A stretch of DNA of 64,000 nucleotides from Endotrypanum monterogeii (lineage: Eukaryota > Euglenozoa > Kinetoplastea > Trypanosomatida > Trypanosomatidae), in contig CM007315.1 in NCBI GenBank assembly GCA_000333855.2, positions 1,011,636-1,075,635 of the forward strand, read 5' to 3'. Below, piece by piece: positions 12,332-22,020 of the stretch (its first letter is position 1; every line of letters starts with the position of its first letter). Position numbers and translations under genes: made by a program. The notes beneath the pieces were generated by a model. That model did not search any database and had not been told where the DNA came from. It saw only the letters and a list, made by a program, of their open reading frames with translations.

Positions 12332-14128
12332 TCATTCACAACAATGGGTCATCTTTTTCTTCAGAAGCGTTAGCTGCGCATGTACGCTTGATATCTGCCC
12401 CAAGGGATTGCAACCAGTCGCGAGAGACTGGTGCTCGCTGCTCTCCTGCTTGCCAGACACTGTCACCATGTGATCCGAACACCTCGAGACCAGGCAAGTT
12501 GAGCTTAATCTTCTTCGCGGAATCGTGAAAAGTTTTGCTTTTTCAAAATAGAGCGTGTCGTGCGAAAAGCTGACCCGTCGTGTCGCTCGCTCGCCCACGG
12601 ATCGGTGCGGAGAAGATCCCAACTCCTTCTGTATGGCCTCGCCGCCACTCCTGTGATTCACAGCCATCTCATTCGTCAGCCAGACTCGAGACGCGCGCCG
12701 GTGTAGGTTGACCCCCTCACTCCATTGATTCTCCTGACGGATGAGAATGGGAGCGAGGTGGGTTGTGGGCTGCGCAAGGGCGACAGTGTCACAGCGCGCA
12801 GCACTGGGGGAGTCAGTTAGCGCGATGGTGAGTACAGGCGACAAAGACTGGACACTTTTCTGCAGATTGTCAGTGCCATCTGCTTGTATACGACTGCTCG
12901 TGTCACACGCCGCCGAAGGCATTACAGGGGGGATTCCTATCATCATCTTCGGTTGCGTTGGAGTCCTCACACAAAGATGAGGCTGGTCAGTTTTTTCTGA
13001 TTCGGCTGGGAACGCTGACCTCCGCAGGTCAAGACAGACGTGCCTGCATTCCTCCGACTGCTTATTCCGTACACGGCACTCGAAAGTGTTTCTGGAAAGG
13101 GTGGAGAGTTCATGTGATTCGCAATTGTTGTCTTGGAGTTGACAAGATGATGATTTCTCTTCCAGTGCGTTGACGAAGCAAGGGCGCGATACGCAGCGGC
13201 GGTTACTGTCCTTTGTGTTGGCCAGGAGGGAATCCATCTCCGTTACATTCGTCGGTGTTCGCAACTGCTTCCAACCCTCTGTCCGGTAGAGGCAGCAAAT
13301 CTCGCCTTCGTTGTCGATGAAGAACTGTCGACGCTGCTGCTCTCTCGAGCGTCTGTGCAATGTGTCCACAAACGTGTTTGCATCTGCTGGGCATTCTCGC
13401 TCGGCCGCAGAGAGACGGGAGCGCTTCGCCTTATCGCACACATTCGTGCTCATGTTTGAGTTACCCTTGTGAGCAGAGTGTGGGGTGCGCTGCTCCTCTG
13501 CCACCCCCACATGTGGATCTGAGCCTTCGGTGCCGTACAGACAAAGGAGCTCCTTTGTCACCACTGCTGATTCCGGCAGGGCAGGCAAAGGATCACCTCG
13601 GCGACTAAAATCCGGAGAACATGCCTTGTCTCCTTCATCTTTGAGCTCCATCCCATTCCTCTCGATGTCTCGGCTGTCACTCGCAGGTGGGGTGCTCATG
13701 AGCAAGTATCCAGAAACTACGTGGCCGAACTCATGTGGACTCTGTTGTTCGGAATCGATGATACGATGCAGACGGGAGTGGTCGGGCGAACCTCCCTGCC
13801 CCTGGATCGAGATAGTGGCTGTCGTGGTCGCCTTTGTGACACGGTGCGGGCGACTGCATCGTTTCTGGGGAGTTTCAAAAACACTCAAGGTTGTAGATGC
13901 ATGGTCAGCGTCTTGGCGCGGCGGATCGATTCGCGGCACGACCGGGGGTAGCGTTACCCTAAGCGGATCCAACGTAACTGAGGCGGCATTGACCTCAGGA
14001 GGGATCTTCTGCGCAACACACCTTCCGAAGTACGGAAGCTGCTTCTCACGTGAGGGGCCAAGCGCTGGAAGATCCCTCTCACAACGCAACTCTGCGCGCC
14101 GCAAAGGGTGAGATGCAGCACTACCCAT
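12332..14128 (-). CDS. Hypothetical protein, 598 aa, candidate N-myristoylated PP1-binding protein
   Basis: The frame can be read from a GTG at 14131, but the first ATG is at 14128 and gives an N-terminus MGSAAS. Gly2 with Ser6 fits the N-myristoyltransferase pattern; an extra residue before it would destroy the site, so the start matters. Near the C-terminus, residues 518-521 are RVSF preceded by Arg, a textbook RVxF docking motif for protein phosphatase 1, followed by hydrophobic and aromatic residues. The remainder is Ser/Pro/Cys-rich and probably disordered, with Cys-rich patches around residues 330-400. No catalytic domain was seen. The last AG before the ATG is at 14139-14140, after a long C/T-rich stretch, which would leave a 10-nt 5' UTR. 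Inference: a membrane-associated regulator or anchor of PP1. Family membership is not recognised, and RVxF motifs also occur by chance. Confidence 0.82.
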   Translation of the reverse strand: MGSAASHPLRRAELRCERDLPALGPSREKQLPYFGRCVAQKIPPEVNAASVTLDPLRVTLPPVVPRIDPPRQDADHASTTLSVFETPQKRCSRPHRVTKATTTATISIQGQGGSPDHSRLHRIIDSEQQSPHEFGHVVSGYLLMSTPPASDSRDIERNGMELKDEGDKACSPDFSRRGDPLPALPESAVVTKELLCLYGTEGSDPHVGVAEEQRTPHSAHKGNSNMSTNVCDKAKRSRLSAAERECPADANTFVDTLHRRSREQQRRQFFIDNEGEICCLYRTEGWKQLRTPTNVTEMDSLLANTKDSNRRCVSRPCFVNALEEKSSSCQLQDNNCESHELSTLSRNTFECRVRNKQSEECRHVCLDLRRSAFPAESEKTDQPHLCVRTPTQPKMMIGIPPVMPSAACDTSSRIQADGTDNLQKSVQSLSPVLTIALTDSPSAARCDTVALAQPTTHLAPILIRQENQWSEGVNLHRRASRVWLTNEMAVNHRSGGEAIQKELGSSPHRSVGERATRRVSFSHDTLYFEKAKLFTIPRRRLSSTCLVSRCSDHMVTVSGKQESSEHQSLATGCNPLGQISSVHAQLTLLKKKMTHCCE

Positions 14129-14138
14129 CACGCGGAAG

Positions 14139-14140
14139 CT
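14139..14140 (-). promoter_or_regulatory. Putative spliced-leader acceptor for the 598-aa gene
   Basis: On the minus strand a roughly 60-nt C/T-rich stretch is followed by an A run and then this AG, the first after the tract. It sits 10 nt upstream of the ATG at 14128. If used, the GTG at 14131 would not be a start and the MGSAAS terminus would be the product. Inferred. Confidence 0.35.
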
Positions 14141-14490
14141 TTTTTTTTTCGTTGAAGGGGACGGGGGAGGGGTGAGCGATATGCAAAGGGGAGGGGGAGG
14201 GGGTCGTCTCGTGTCAAATATGTGTTTGTCGTCGCGTACCAGCTTGCACAGCGACCGGCGCGGGAATGTTTCCCTTGTAATGTTCTATATGCGGGAGTCG
14301 ATCTTTTTTTTTTTTAATGCCCTTTTTGCTTGCCACACTAGAGAGGACGCACGACTCTCTCAAAGGGGGTAGGTTGATGGAGGAGTTTGGTGTGTTGCCC
14401 TTCGCTTTGTTCTCGCTTCAGCTCGATGCGGGTATGCGGCTCAAGAACAAAAAAAAAAGTGTGGCTGAGCGCATAAAGATGTAACCGCAG

Positions 14491-14528
<38 letters not shown>

Positions 14529-16025
14529 AACGACAAGGCGGAAATGCGTCGAACGTTACGAATTCCAAAGCAAGCGAGGAGAATGGGAACAGAGGATCGG
14601 CCTTTCGTGGGAGACAGGGGAAGCGAAACGGAGAGGATGGAGTGCAAGGCGGGTGGGAATCGAACGCAGGAAAGGAAAGGGTCGAGGATTTGGCAACTGC
14701 GTGCGCAAAAAAAAAAAATAACATGCACACGGGGTTGCGCGAAGAAATGTTGATTATTGCCTGTTTTGAGCGCCTACCCAAGGAAACATTTTTTTTCTTT
14801 TTTTTTTAAATTGTTTTGACGAGAACTCGATGAAGGAACACCACGTCGTCATTTTGGATGCCGGACATATGCATACACACCCTTCCCCAAAATAAACACA
14901 ACTTCATATTGAAGAGGAGGACAGACGGAGAAGTCGTTTACAATTTCTTACCTCAGCGTCGCCCAATTCCCACTTACACAGACAAACACAGAGAGATACT
15001 CGCGGGCTGGAGAAAAAAAAAAACGAGGTCAAGATGTAATACATATCGATCGGCCCGAGGCGAAGAGAAGAAGTACGTCTGAGGAAAAAAGATATGAGTC
15101 CGATGCAGTAGCCACATAAGACGAGAAGTAGATTATATACAAAAATACAGATGTATATGCGTCAAGAGGTACGACACAGACACAGAGGCGCGATACGATA
15201 ACACGTATACAACACGAAAAAACTCAATAGAGCAGAAAATGAAGATGAAAAAAAATTCAAAAATACACTTCTGATGCGTTGCAGTTATGCGAGTGACCGG
15301 AGGCGTTGAGGCCGACAGCTCTATAACACAAAAGCGACTCGGCCACGGTAATTCCCACAAAACTGTGCGGAGGGAGGACGCTCACGGTGCATACCCGGAG
15401 TCTTTCTCTCCACCCCGTCTGCGAATGCTCGCGATACAAGAACATGTTCATATAGAAAGAAAAATGAAAAGAAACGGGGGAATCGTCATTTCTGAGGAGA
15501 GGGGAGGGGGTCGCGGGTGGAGTGCGATGTCTGGCACATCTACCCAGAATCTGTTGTACCATCGAAAGGCTTTGATTGCAACCCACAATAACATTCTGAA
15601 ACACTACGCCAGATTCCCCGCCTCCCCTTCATTCCTGAGAATATTCTTAGGGGGTCATTTGAGTCTGGCTCGCACACCTCTGAGCATTATGTACCTCAAA
15701 AATGATATGCCCGTTGGGGCAGCTCAGGGTGGGGGGACGGAGTTGTGTCCCCCCTCCTTCGAGACAGTCATGCGTGTGTGCTTCTTGAAGAAGTCATTGC
15801 AACTGTTTTATCAAATGAAGTGTTCTGGACACAACCGGTGGACAGAATAAAATGCACGAGTAACGATATTCCCACGAAAGCACACATTCGGGGGCATCAA
15901 GGAGGTGCGCCGTTGCCGCCTCGAATAAGATGCGTTATTTTCCGAAGAAAGGCGTTTCTGAGAGTCCAGACAGGACGATGATTTTTCGGTTTTTGACACC
16001 CACTCAAATTACAAGATGTAGGTGT

Positions 16026-16067
<42 letters not shown>

Positions 16068-16739
16068 GTTTGTCGACCTCGACAGTTGAACCGTTGGAAA
16101 CGCTCTATACAGACATCCGAAAGAGAGAGTTGGTCAGGTGGGGGAGAGGCAATCACGAGAGACAATAAGACACTTTTTTTTTTTATTCCATAGCGAGGGT
16201 CCAAGTAAACATTGTCCTCCTCCAATGTAAAGAAGAAATTGATTGCAAAGTCAGCCTCCTTGTTGCTCAGACGTTTGCATGAGCACAGAGGAGCATCGGA
16301 CCAGTTCACTCAGCAGGCATACTTCAGCATTGGAAGACCGCTTGGATACGGAGAAGTGGAGGTAACAGGAAAACAATTGTTCAATACGTGGATATCTACT
16401 ACGAGTGGGTCGTCACCTTACGAATGAGTAGCAGCGTGTCTCACAGTCGAGCTTCCACCGTGCGTCTGTGCGTGTGAAGCACACTTTTCTTGTTTTCAAT
16501 AATTTTCCTTTGAAGCATGCTTCTCCTTTATACTTTTTTTTTTTCTCCTCTCCACGATGATGCACCTTCCTACTTGCTCAACACACAAAAACACATATAT
16601 AAATATATCTATTTATTTGTGTGTATGTGTGCCTGTGTGTGTTTTGTCACGCCCGTCTCTACCTCTTTTTTTTACTTAGAGATACAGGGTTAGATCTTCT
16701 TAGATGTGTGTACACATGGGGAGGGGGCGGTCGGGATGA

Positions 16740-16753
16740 GGGAGTGCCCTCCC
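16740..16753 (-). other. Short 3'-UTR hairpin after isomerase copy 1
   Basis: A perfect 5-bp stem (GGGAG/CTCCC) with a 4-nt loop begins 13 nt beyond the stop codon. The same element follows copy 2. It may be a shared UTR element, but the two copies are recent, so conservation is weak evidence of function. Confidence 0.4.
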
Positions 16754-16766
16754 GCCCTCAGCGGAC

Positions 16767-17816
16767 TTACTTACGAGCACGGCTTTTCAGGCGGTCCAAA
16801 TAACTGCCCAGGTTTTTCTGCACCTCTGGGCTCTGCACAAACTGTGTGAAAAACTCCGTATCGTAGTTGCGTTCCTCATCGGAAGCCAGCATCTGAAGAT
16901 ATTCGCGACGCATCATATCACGCGCCATCCAGCGAGCTTGCTGCGGCACGCTAAGAAAGCGCTCCGCTTGCTGATACGCAGCCTCAATGGTCTGCTCCTC
17001 GTCGGCGGCCACCTCATCAATCAACCCCAACTTCAGGGCTTCATCGGCCACGGGAGTCTCCCCCAGCTGCAGCATCCGCTCTGCTTGGCGTGAGCCCAAT
17101 AGGTAAGCGTATGCTGGCATCGTCCACGGCGGTGCCACAAGCCCTAGCTTTGACTCGTTGAGACCGATGCGATACAGTCGATTGTTGCTCGTGTTGTCCT
17201 TCGGCCCGCGAGCCATGACGCGGTAATCACAGCCCATCGCGATAATGCATCCTCCCGCAGGAGAGTTGCCCGTGATAGCTGCAATGATCGGCTTCGGGAA
17301 GGAGTTGAAGATCAGCCACATCTCCTGGAAGTTCTGCCAGAAGGAGGCAATGCGCTCGGGTTTGGGGTTGTACACCTCAGCGAGGTCTAGCCCGGCAGAA
17401 AACACTGTGGGAATGACCGAGGATATGATCACAGCCTTTGTCTCCTCGTTGCTGCCGAGCCACAGCATCCACTGATTTAGCTCCTGGAAAAATTCGAGGC
17501 TCAGCGAGTTCACTGGGGCACGAGCCAGTTGCACGTTCGTTATGCCCCTGTCATTCGTGTTGATCTTCACAAACTTCGGCACCTCCGTCGGCTTCTTTGG
17601 CGCCTCGAACTCACGCTCCGCGTCGCCGCCGCGCTCGCCGTCGCCACGAGGGACATTCGGCGCCTGCGCGCGGCCCTGCTGCGGCGCTCGCATCTCCGGC
17701 GGCACGCCAGGCGGCACCTGCGACTGGAAGCGGTACTGCGGGACCTGCAGCAGCGCCGACGTCACACCGAGGGTGCCGGCGCAGCGGCTGAAGGAGTGGG
17801 TAATTACACGGCGCAT
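16767..17816 (-). CDS. 3,2-trans-enoyl-CoA isomerase, mitochondrial (copy 1)
   Basis: A crotonase-superfamily enzyme of 349 aa, close in layout to mitochondrial ECI1/DCI. It should shift cis-3 or trans-3 double bonds to trans-2 so that unsaturated fatty acids can pass through beta-oxidation. Residues 1-33 form an Arg-rich, acid-free presequence typical of mitochondrial import; 34-75 are a variable Pro/Gly/Arg linker. The crotonase core starts near 83. The first oxyanion loop, residues 139-146, keeps the canonical ECI form FSAGLDLA; the second is PAGGC at 186-190. GLNES at 218-222 carries the family's catalytic Glu (E221). The C-terminal helices end in a basic tail. The frame stays open upstream for about 180 codons, but the mitochondrial-type N-terminus starts at the ATG at 17816, so I use that. 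A CAG acceptor lies only 2 nt upstream and an alternative near 17911. Paralogue of 34914-35945. Confidence 0.93.
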   Translation of the reverse strand: MRRVITHSFSRCAGTLGVTSALLQVPQYRFQSQVPPGVPPEMRAPQQGRAQAPNVPRGDGERGGDAEREFEAPKKPTEVPKFVKINTNDRGITNVQLARAPVNSLSLEFFQELNQWMLWLGSNEETKAVIISSVIPTVFSAGLDLAEVYNPKPERIASFWQNFQEMWLIFNSFPKPIIAAITGNSPAGGCIIAMGCDYRVMARGPKDNTSNNRLYRIGLNESKLGLVAPPWTMPAYAYLLGSRQAERMLQLGETPVADEALKLGLIDEVAADEEQTIEAAYQQAERFLSVPQQARWMARDMMRREYLQMLASDEERNYDTEFFTQFVQSPEVQKNLGSYLDRLKSRARK

Positions 17817-18411
17817 GACTGCAGAGCGGGTGCGACAGCAAGAGAGATGAGGAAGGGGGCGGGAGGTGAGATCTGACACAGACACGGGTGATTGGCCAGC
17901 TGTTTCTTGCCAGACGCACAAGCCCAGCAGCGCCATGTACATGGGAGGAGACACACATGTGCACCGCAGGGGAATACGGTGCGCACGCGCCGAAAAGCAC
18001 AAGAGGGAAACAACGAGAGAAAAAGGGGAAGAGAGAGAGAAAGATGTGGAGAGGGGGTGGGGGCGCAGTGTGTATGACTCAGCGAGTGAGCGAGGGACGC
18101 GCGAATAGAGCGCGTAGACGCAGATAGAAACGTACACTTCTTTATCAGTAGGTGTAGAGAGCGACGTTTTCTGAAAGCGCGGGGCGTGGAGGCAGTTGGC
18201 CCTCGCCGGTGCCCTCGTTGGCGACGCACCTGACCGCGAGCCCTCGCACACAGTCGCACAGTTTGACTTTTTTTCTTTTTTTTCTTTTTTAAAAGTTTGC
18301 AGCTTCAAAAGGAAAAGTTTAACTGGATGAAACAAATTACCGAAGGACTGCACAAACTGTTAGCGATCCGATAAGGCATGTTGGGTGGCGTCTGTTCTCC
18401 CTGCAGGCGCA
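17817..18411. other. Spacer between isomerase copy 1 and the M1-like peptidase gene
   Basis: A 595-bp spacer. Most of it (17817-18263) is the 5' flank shared with copy 2. It holds C/T-rich tracts on the minus strand at about 17830-17870 and 18005-18060, and a frame continuous with the isomerase start that contains in-frame Met codons. From 18264 the sequence is unique and includes a T-rich run at 18267-18292. Confidence 0.7.
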
Positions 18412-20304
18412 TCATGCAAGGTCAGCCATAGCACGCAAGAAATGCGCCGTACTCAGGTATGGCGGAGGTGGGATATCGGCACCGATGAGTCGCAGGGCTT
18501 CGACGCCACCGCTTTCGTCGATCGCGACGGCTGGAGAGATGATGTGAGTGTGAAATAACTGCCGCAAACAGTGAATGAAATGATCAAACCCGTGTTGTGC
18601 AACGAGACGCTTAATGGAGTTTAGGGCATCCTGATACGAGATACCAGTGAACTCATGCCCCTTTTCTGAAGACTTGATGGTGCTCGTTGGCATAGTGGAG
18701 GGTGTGGTCAAGGAAGATGATAAAGCATTTGGGGGCGTTGCGCTGGCGTCGCCATCTGCCTTGTACTTGCGCATCGGTTTTCCAAGCAAGGTGTCGCCAA
18801 CACACTGTTCGATGACCTGACAAATTCCCTCCTTCACGGCGAACGGAAACCCGAGGGCGTTGCCGACCCAGTGGTGGGTGAGCTCGTGTACAATGAGCTC
18901 TGTTTGCTCCACTTCGTTATTCGTGTTAGCACCGCCTCCTCCCCCAGCACATCCGGGGGCAGATGTTTTCTTGTTCGTTTGATAGATGGTCTCGTTGAGG
19001 ATGATGGAACAGTGGTGTTCCATCCCAGAGATGTATGGCATTGTGGGTCCAAGGAGAACGTCCAGATGCTCACACTGAAGAAGTGGAAGCGGACACTGGA
19101 ACAGATCCTGAAGTACGTTCACGGATTCGATGGTCAGTTTCAAAACACGTTCTAGGGTCGCCGGTGCAATGCGGGCCTCTGGGCGTGCGAGAACGCGAAC
19201 AGGAACGGTCGTGACGGAGAGTGCGCCGTGGTCGCCAAGGCTGTCGGAGAGGTCCCCTGGAAAATGCATAATGTCTACACTCCCTTCGGCCACTTCGAAT
19301 CCACCGACGGCAGAGACTGCGCGCTTCAACTTTCCGCTGTGAGGGAAACAGGCAAAAGAAAAGACATAAGCGGGGATCGGGCCGCAGGGTGCAAAACTCA
19401 TTTGCACTGCCTGTTGCGCCACCACCTCCTTGCGAGAGCGCATCTCTCCGTTCGTCAGGATCGTGTCGAACCCGCAGGGCAGCTGAAGACTCTTGAGGTG
19501 CCACTCCACACGATATTGCGGGTCGTCGGGCGAGGGAAAGGCGCACCGAGCAAAACGCACCTCAAAGTGTGTCAAGAGTGGCACGTCCTCGTTGCCATCA
19601 CCGCCATCGCTGCAACGGGCGGCGTAGATGCCGCCGTGATCAGAGAGCTGAATTTTGCCGGAGAACTGAATGATGAGCTCCACTTCAGAGAAGGGAGTTA
19701 AAGTGCTGCCATCTACGAAAAAAACGAGTTTCGATCCCCAATCCACGGTGGCCGATGATCCGGATGAGTCTGCCAAGAAATGTGCATCGCCCTCCGTTGC
19801 GGTTGCGCCATTCCTTTTTTTCTGTTTACAACCTTTTTTTGTCTTTTCCGTGTTACAGGTGTGATGTGTGCCGGGTGGTGTCGCTACATCATCTTCCACC
19901 TCCACCGACAGCACCCTCAGCACCCCCGTCGCTGCCCCGCCAGGAGCGGAGACACGCTTCACCTGATAGGAGTGCACCTCCAACACCGCTGCGTCCTTGT
20001 AAAGACCACCGGCTTTCGTGAGCGCATGGAAGTGAAGGGCGTTTTTTTCCGCCACAACGCGACGGTGACGCACAAACGCATCGTACTCGCTGCTGCCCAG
20101 AGAGGAAGACACAGAAGAGCCTCCCGTATCATCAACACCACTGGCCACGTCGCGGTAAGGCTGACGCCTGTAGCGGATGACAGATGTCCCATGATAGGTT
20201 GAGCCTGCACGAATCGCTGTGGATTTGTTAGGGCGACTGAAAACGAGCTGCAGGGTACAGCGTATGGGATCCCATATATACGCCGGCGTCGTCGTCGTCG
20301 TCAT
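18412..20304 (-). CDS. M1-family (gluzincin)-like metallopeptidase, unusual zinc site
   Basis: A 630-aa protein with the hallmarks of M1 aminopeptidases. HELTH at residues 473-477 is the HEXXH zinc motif, followed by H-W-x-G-N as in M1 enzymes, and a K-E-G segment supplies the third zinc ligand, E492. Upstream, G-M-E-H at 427-430 corresponds to the GAMEN substrate-binding motif (GMEN-type, with the final Asn replaced by His). A Tyr in the segment after the zinc site (S-Y-Q-D) could be the transition-state Tyr. The N-terminal part is beta-rich like the M1 saddle domain, but the protein lacks the long C-terminal helical domain of full-size members. The spacing from the second His to the Glu is 14 residues rather than the canonical 18. 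No signal peptide, so probably cytosolic. No other Met occurs in the first ~280 residues, which fixes the start. It may be an active aminopeptidase or a degenerate, non-peptidase relative. Confidence 0.8.
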   Translation of the reverse strand: MTTTTTPAYIWDPIRCTLQLVFSRPNKSTAIRAGSTYHGTSVIRYRRQPYRDVASGVDDTGGSSVSSSLGSSEYDAFVRHRRVVAEKNALHFHALTKAGGLYKDAAVLEVHSYQVKRVSAPGGAATGVLRVLSVEVEDDVATPPGTHHTCNTEKTKKGCKQKKRNGATATEGDAHFLADSSGSSATVDWGSKLVFFVDGSTLTPFSEVELIIQFSGKIQLSDHGGIYAARCSDGGDGNEDVPLLTHFEVRFARCAFPSPDDPQYRVEWHLKSLQLPCGFDTILTNGEMRSRKEVVAQQAVQMSFAPCGPIPAYVFSFACFPHSGKLKRAVSAVGGFEVAEGSVDIMHFPGDLSDSLGDHGALSVTTVPVRVLARPEARIAPATLERVLKLTIESVNVLQDLFQCPLPLLQCEHLDVLLGPTMPYISGMEHHCSIILNETIYQTNKKTSAPGCAGGGGGANTNNEVEQTELIVHELTHHWVGNALGFPFAVKEGICQVIEQCVGDTLLGKPMRKYKADGDASATPPNALSSSLTTPSTMPTSTIKSSEKGHEFTGISYQDALNSIKRLVAQHGFDHFIHCLRQLFHTHIISPAVAIDESGGVEALRLIGADIPPPPYLSTAHFLRAMADLA

Positions 20305-21059
20305 CTTCTAACCAGAGGAAGTGAGAAAGAAAAAGCAACGAATACAGTACTCGAGTATGGGTGTGCACGCAATTCTCATCTCGCACAGATATATATATGA
20401 GTATACATATAAATATGTATTGGCTGAGTATGTGTAACTCCAAAACACGCCACACACCGAGAAAGAGAGAGGGAGAGAGAAGAGGTGGACGAAGGCGAGA
20501 ATATGTCAACTGTGGGGTGGTCTTGTGAGAACAAAAAACAGAGACACGCGAGCACGAGAGGGAAACAAAAACAGAAAAAAAGTGGCGGGGAAGAGGGTAG
20601 GGAGAACATCGGCGAAATGCAATAAATTCGATGTGTTAAACAGAATTTCACACCTCATCTGATTGGCACCATGGGCGGACACGAATGCACTCTCAAATGT
20701 GAGGCGCTGAGGGAAAGGAAAAGGAGGAGGACGAAAGGCCTCTTACCTACAACCCCCAACGGTGTGTGTAGATATATTTATGCCTGCGATGAGAAGAAAA
20801 GAAGAGGGGGGGGGGCGGGATGCAGGGGCTTGGTGGCGCTGACATGATACATCTCAAAGAGCCTTAGGCAGAAAAGCGGACCACTTTTGCAGCTTGCCTT
20901 TCCACCAGCAACACGTGTACCCGTGAAAATAATTTTAAAAAAACAAAACAGAGGGCCTTCGCCTGCTGAGATCCGTTGCAACCATGGAGACGGGGAGATT
21001 CCTTTGGGTAAGTATCAGGCCATCCAGGTGATGGAATGTCTGTCTGTGCCTGTGCCTGT

Positions 21060-21091
<32 letters not shown>

Positions 21092-22020
21092 GTGAACAAT
21101 ATTGGTCGAAGCGCGTACACTCGGCGGAAATAATAATAATAATAAAAACACATACAATAAAACAGTAGACATACTTCGGATTAAAAATATCTCCGAGTGA
21201 CTTGCTCAGCTGAAAGCGGTTCTTCCTCCCTGAGGCTACGCGTCTGACTACACTCCGTGAAAGCGTACCACCTCCTCTGAAGACCCTTGCACCTGATCAG
21301 CTCGATGAGGTGCTCCCGTGGAGGAGAGGGGGGGGGGAGTTTTGATCTGCCCTTAGCATTGGTGTCTTGTCAGTCCATCCGATAAGACATAGTTGATCTC
21401 AGAATGTAATGATGAGACGCACCTGGGCTTTGATTAGGTGAGGGTTCCGCTTGACTCCTTTTTGTCCAACTTCTCTGCGGAGTACAGTATTAATATATAT
21501 ATATATATATATATATACGCGTGTGTGTGTTCGTGTCGCAACAAACTCGACAAACATGTTGGCGATGGTTCAAAAAGCGTGTACGCGCCCCTTTGCAGCC
21601 GCCTACGTACGTCCTCCGTGCCGCTTCAGGACAAGTTTGGCGTTTGCTATACCTTTATTATATCCCAGCCACCTCCTCACACAAGCACTATCGACCTTCG
21701 ATTATCAACGAAGGCTGACTGGAATGCTTTATAAGCGAGCGCTTCCGAAGACTGTCTGTTGTTGCGACTTCTTGGCAATGGGGATGTCCCTTGACCTCTG
21801 CGGAGGTCGCACGCTTTTCCCAGAAGTGAGGATGTGTCAAACAGCAACACAAAGCTTGCCGGCGGGACTCCATTCGCACCAGAACAAACTCACCTTATCA
21901 GAGCGAGTCCCTCACTACACACATACAAAAAAAACAGAAACATTTGGAATGGAATTCAAAAGAGATGTCAGGTGGGGGGTTGCCACAACTTCTCACCACC
22001 GTCACGCCTGCGCACCCCCA
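20305..22020. other. Intergenic spacer
   Basis: No gene called. The plus-strand frame at 21451-22287 opens inside a TA array and then overlaps the exchange-factor gene as a shadow. Contents: a C/T-rich tract on the minus strand near 20461-20482, followed by an AG at 20438-20439 that could be the acceptor for the peptidase gene, TG at 21059-21083, TA at 21492-21517, and a G run near 21328-21337. The stretch 21180-21480 is free of simple repeats with no recognisable content. Confidence 0.6.
20438..20439 (-). promoter_or_regulatory. Putative spliced-leader acceptor for the M1-like gene
   Basis: The first AG on the minus strand after a 22-nt CT-rich tract (complement of 20461-20482). It would give a 5' UTR of about 133 nt. 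A second candidate, TAG only 3 nt before the ATG, follows a weaker tract. Confidence 0.3.

Larger units (their letters stand above)
14129..16766. other. Intergenic spacer with CA/TG arrays
   Basis: No gene is supported. The longest open frame (plus strand, 15287-15850) has atypical composition and lies against the direction of all real genes. Contents: a pyrimidine-rich stretch on the minus strand at about 14150-14205 that could serve trans-splicing of the 598-aa gene, a CA array at 14495-14525, a TG array at 16022-16070, and T runs at 14308-14318 and 16172-16182. The stretch 15280-15960 is relatively free of simple repeats but I see no protein homology in it. Confidence 0.6.
16730..18263 (-). 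repeat. Dispersed direct repeat, isomerase copy 1
   Basis: This 1534-bp block matches 34877-36392 in the same orientation. The match includes 37 bp of 3' flank, the whole isomerase gene and 447 bp of 5' flank, then stops sharply. The offset is 18147 at the 3' side and 18129 at the 5' side; the 18-bp difference is a six-codon indel in the N-terminal linker. In the 5' flank I see one substitution (18183 against 36312). Confidence 0.95.

Noticed and set aside
15287..15850. 187-codon plus-strand open frame in the spacer
   Set aside because: Opposite to the transcription direction, no recognisable domain, and no pyrimidine-tract/AG arrangement ahead of it.
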